Below are positions 6,721-7,515 of a stretch of 7,515 nt of DNA, one piece after another. Both the position numbers and the translations under genes were made by a program. Position 1 is the first letter of the stretch; each line of letters starts with the position of its first letter. The notes under the pieces are model-generated. The model did not search any database, was not told the DNA's origin, and was given only the letters and a program-made list of their open reading frames with translations. The stretch comes from Clostridia bacterium (GTDB lineage: Bacteria; Bacillota; Clostridia; Oscillospirales; Acutalibacteraceae), in the NCBI GenBank assembly GCA_017549905.1, contig JAFYNC010000082.1, positions 1 through 7,515 on the forward strand. The letters run 5' to 3'.

Positions 6721-7515
6721 TAAACGGTATAGAAATAATAGATGCGCATTGCCACATTTATCCCGAAAAAATCGCGGCTAAAGCGGTTAACGGAACCGAT
6801 ACCTTTTACGGCGAAAATTCTGTTGGAAAAGGAACGGTTGAGGATTTACTGGAGCGTGAGCAAAAAGCAGGTGTTGACCGATTTATTGTACAATCGGTGG
6901 CAACTACTCCGCATCAGGTGGCGAGTATTAACAATTTTATAGCAAATGAAGTATCCAAAAACCCCGTAAATTTTACGGGGCTTGGTACTTTACACCCCGA
7001 AAGTGAAGATATTAAGGCAGATGTGCAAAATCTTATGAGTTTGGGGCTTAAAGGCGTAAAACTGCACCCAGATATTCAAAGATTTAAGCTTGATGATTAC
7101 AGATGTCTTAAAATTTATGAGCTTTGCGAGGAAAATGATTTGCCTGTGCTTATTCACACAGGTGATAACAGATATGATTTTTCAAACCCAAACCGAATGG
7201 TGCCGATACTCGAAACCTATGAGAAACTTACGGTTATAGGGGCGCACCTTGGCGGTTGGTCTATTTGGAATGAAGCGGTAGAGGCTTATAAAAATTTCGG
7301 CAATTTTTATGTAGACTGTTCTTCAAGTTTTAATTATATAGATAAAGACACCGCAAAGCGCGTAATACGTACATACGGCGCCGAAAAAGTGCTGTTTGGA
7401 ACGGATTATCCTATGTGGGATGCTAAGTCTGAGCTCGAATATTTATTATCACTTTCTCTTGACGAATACGAAATAAAGTGTATACTTAATATGAATGCAA
7501 AAAAACTTTTTAATT
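6717..7515 (+). CDS. Amidohydrolase-2 family metal-dependent hydrolase (3' end at window edge)
   Basis: The start ATG overlaps the stop of the fusion gene (ATGA), a typical coupled junction. The 266 visible residues form a metal-dependent TIM-barrel hydrolase of the amidohydrolase-2 (PF04909) type: DAHCH near the N-terminus (D9, H11, H13), GVKLHP (K115, H117), LIHTGD (H147), GAHLGG (H177) and FGTDYP (D230). The final NMNAKKLFN matches the usual C-terminal helix of the family, so probably only a few residues or just the stop codon are missing. Members hydrolyse C-O or C-N bonds or, in the ACMSD/gamma-resorcylate branch, remove CO2 without an oxidant; the sequence does not decide between these. 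No signal peptide is seen, so it acts in the cytoplasm. Its co-transcription with an acyl-CoA synthetase suggests it prepares or processes the acid that is activated, which is inference. Confidence 0.88.
   Translation, partial: MINGIEIIDAHCHIYPEKIAAKAVNGTDTFYGENSVGKGTVEDLLEREQKAGVDRFIVQSVATTPHQVASINNFIANEVSKNPVNFTGLGTLHPESEDIKADVQNLMSLGLKGVKLHPDIQRFKLDDYRCLKIYELCEENDLPVLIHTGDNRYDFSNPNRMVPILETYEKLTVIGAHLGGWSIWNEAVEAYKNFGNFYVDCSSSFNYIDKDTAKRVIRTYGAEKVLFGTDYPMWDAKSELEYLLSLSLDEYEIKCILNMNAKKLFN

Noticed and set aside
6962..6980. Near-perfect inverted repeat CCCCGTAAA/TTTACGGGG
   Set aside because: It lies within the amidohydrolase gene, encodes an ordinary family stretch (NPVNFTGLG), and has neither a T-tract nor flanking repeats. 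It is most likely a chance palindrome.
1..7515. CRISPR arrays, tRNA or rRNA genes, insertion sequences, phage attachment sites
   Set aside because: No periodic direct repeats, cloverleaf-like sequences, transposase motifs or terminal inverted repeats were seen by eye on either strand.

Overview
The window looks like a chromosomal piece of a low-GC Gram-positive anaerobe, most likely a gut-type member of the Clostridia (Oscillospiraceae/Ruminococcaceae-like). The grounds are AT-rich coding sequence, textbook sigma-A promoters, strong purine-rich ribosome binding sites, a T-box leader and a YhaO/YhaN pair. The taxonomic placement is inference from style, not from a marker gene.

Two divergent transcription units leave a central intergenic region (about 2433-2845). 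Leftwards (minus strand) run a YhaO-type Mre11/SbcD-like metallophosphoesterase (1305-2432, TTG start) and, overlapping it by 11 bases, a YhaN-type Rad50/SbcC-like ATPase with two transmembrane segments (1-1315, cut by the window edge). Together they should form a membrane-attached nuclease/ATPase pair acting on DNA.

Rightwards, a consensus promoter (2520-2548) drives a T-box riboswitch leader (about 2555-2821) ending in a strong intrinsic terminator. Its best specifier-codon candidate is CUC (leucine), and the TGGT of the T-box fits a tRNA with discriminator base A, as tRNA-Leu has. Three tightly coupled genes follow: (i) a LeuA/alpha-isopropylmalate-synthase homologue (2846-4225) that keeps the fold and the C-terminal leucine-binding regulatory domain but has lost essentially all recognisable catalytic and metal-binding residues; (ii) an 831-residue fusion of a xylose-isomerase-like TIM barrel with a complete acyl-CoA synthetase (4225-6720); (iii) an amidohydrolase-2 family metal-dependent hydrolase (6717-7515, almost complete). 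Junctions of 1 and 4 overlapping bases indicate translational coupling.

The exciting part is this second operon. It appears to be induced by uncharged, probably leucyl, tRNA, yet its lead gene is a degenerate LeuA unlikely to make isopropylmalate, and its partners are an acyl-CoA-forming fusion enzyme and a hydrolase/decarboxylase-type protein. No standard leucine-pathway gene (leuB, leuC, leuD) is present within the window. It may be an undescribed leucine-responsive acyl-CoA or branched-chain acid pathway.
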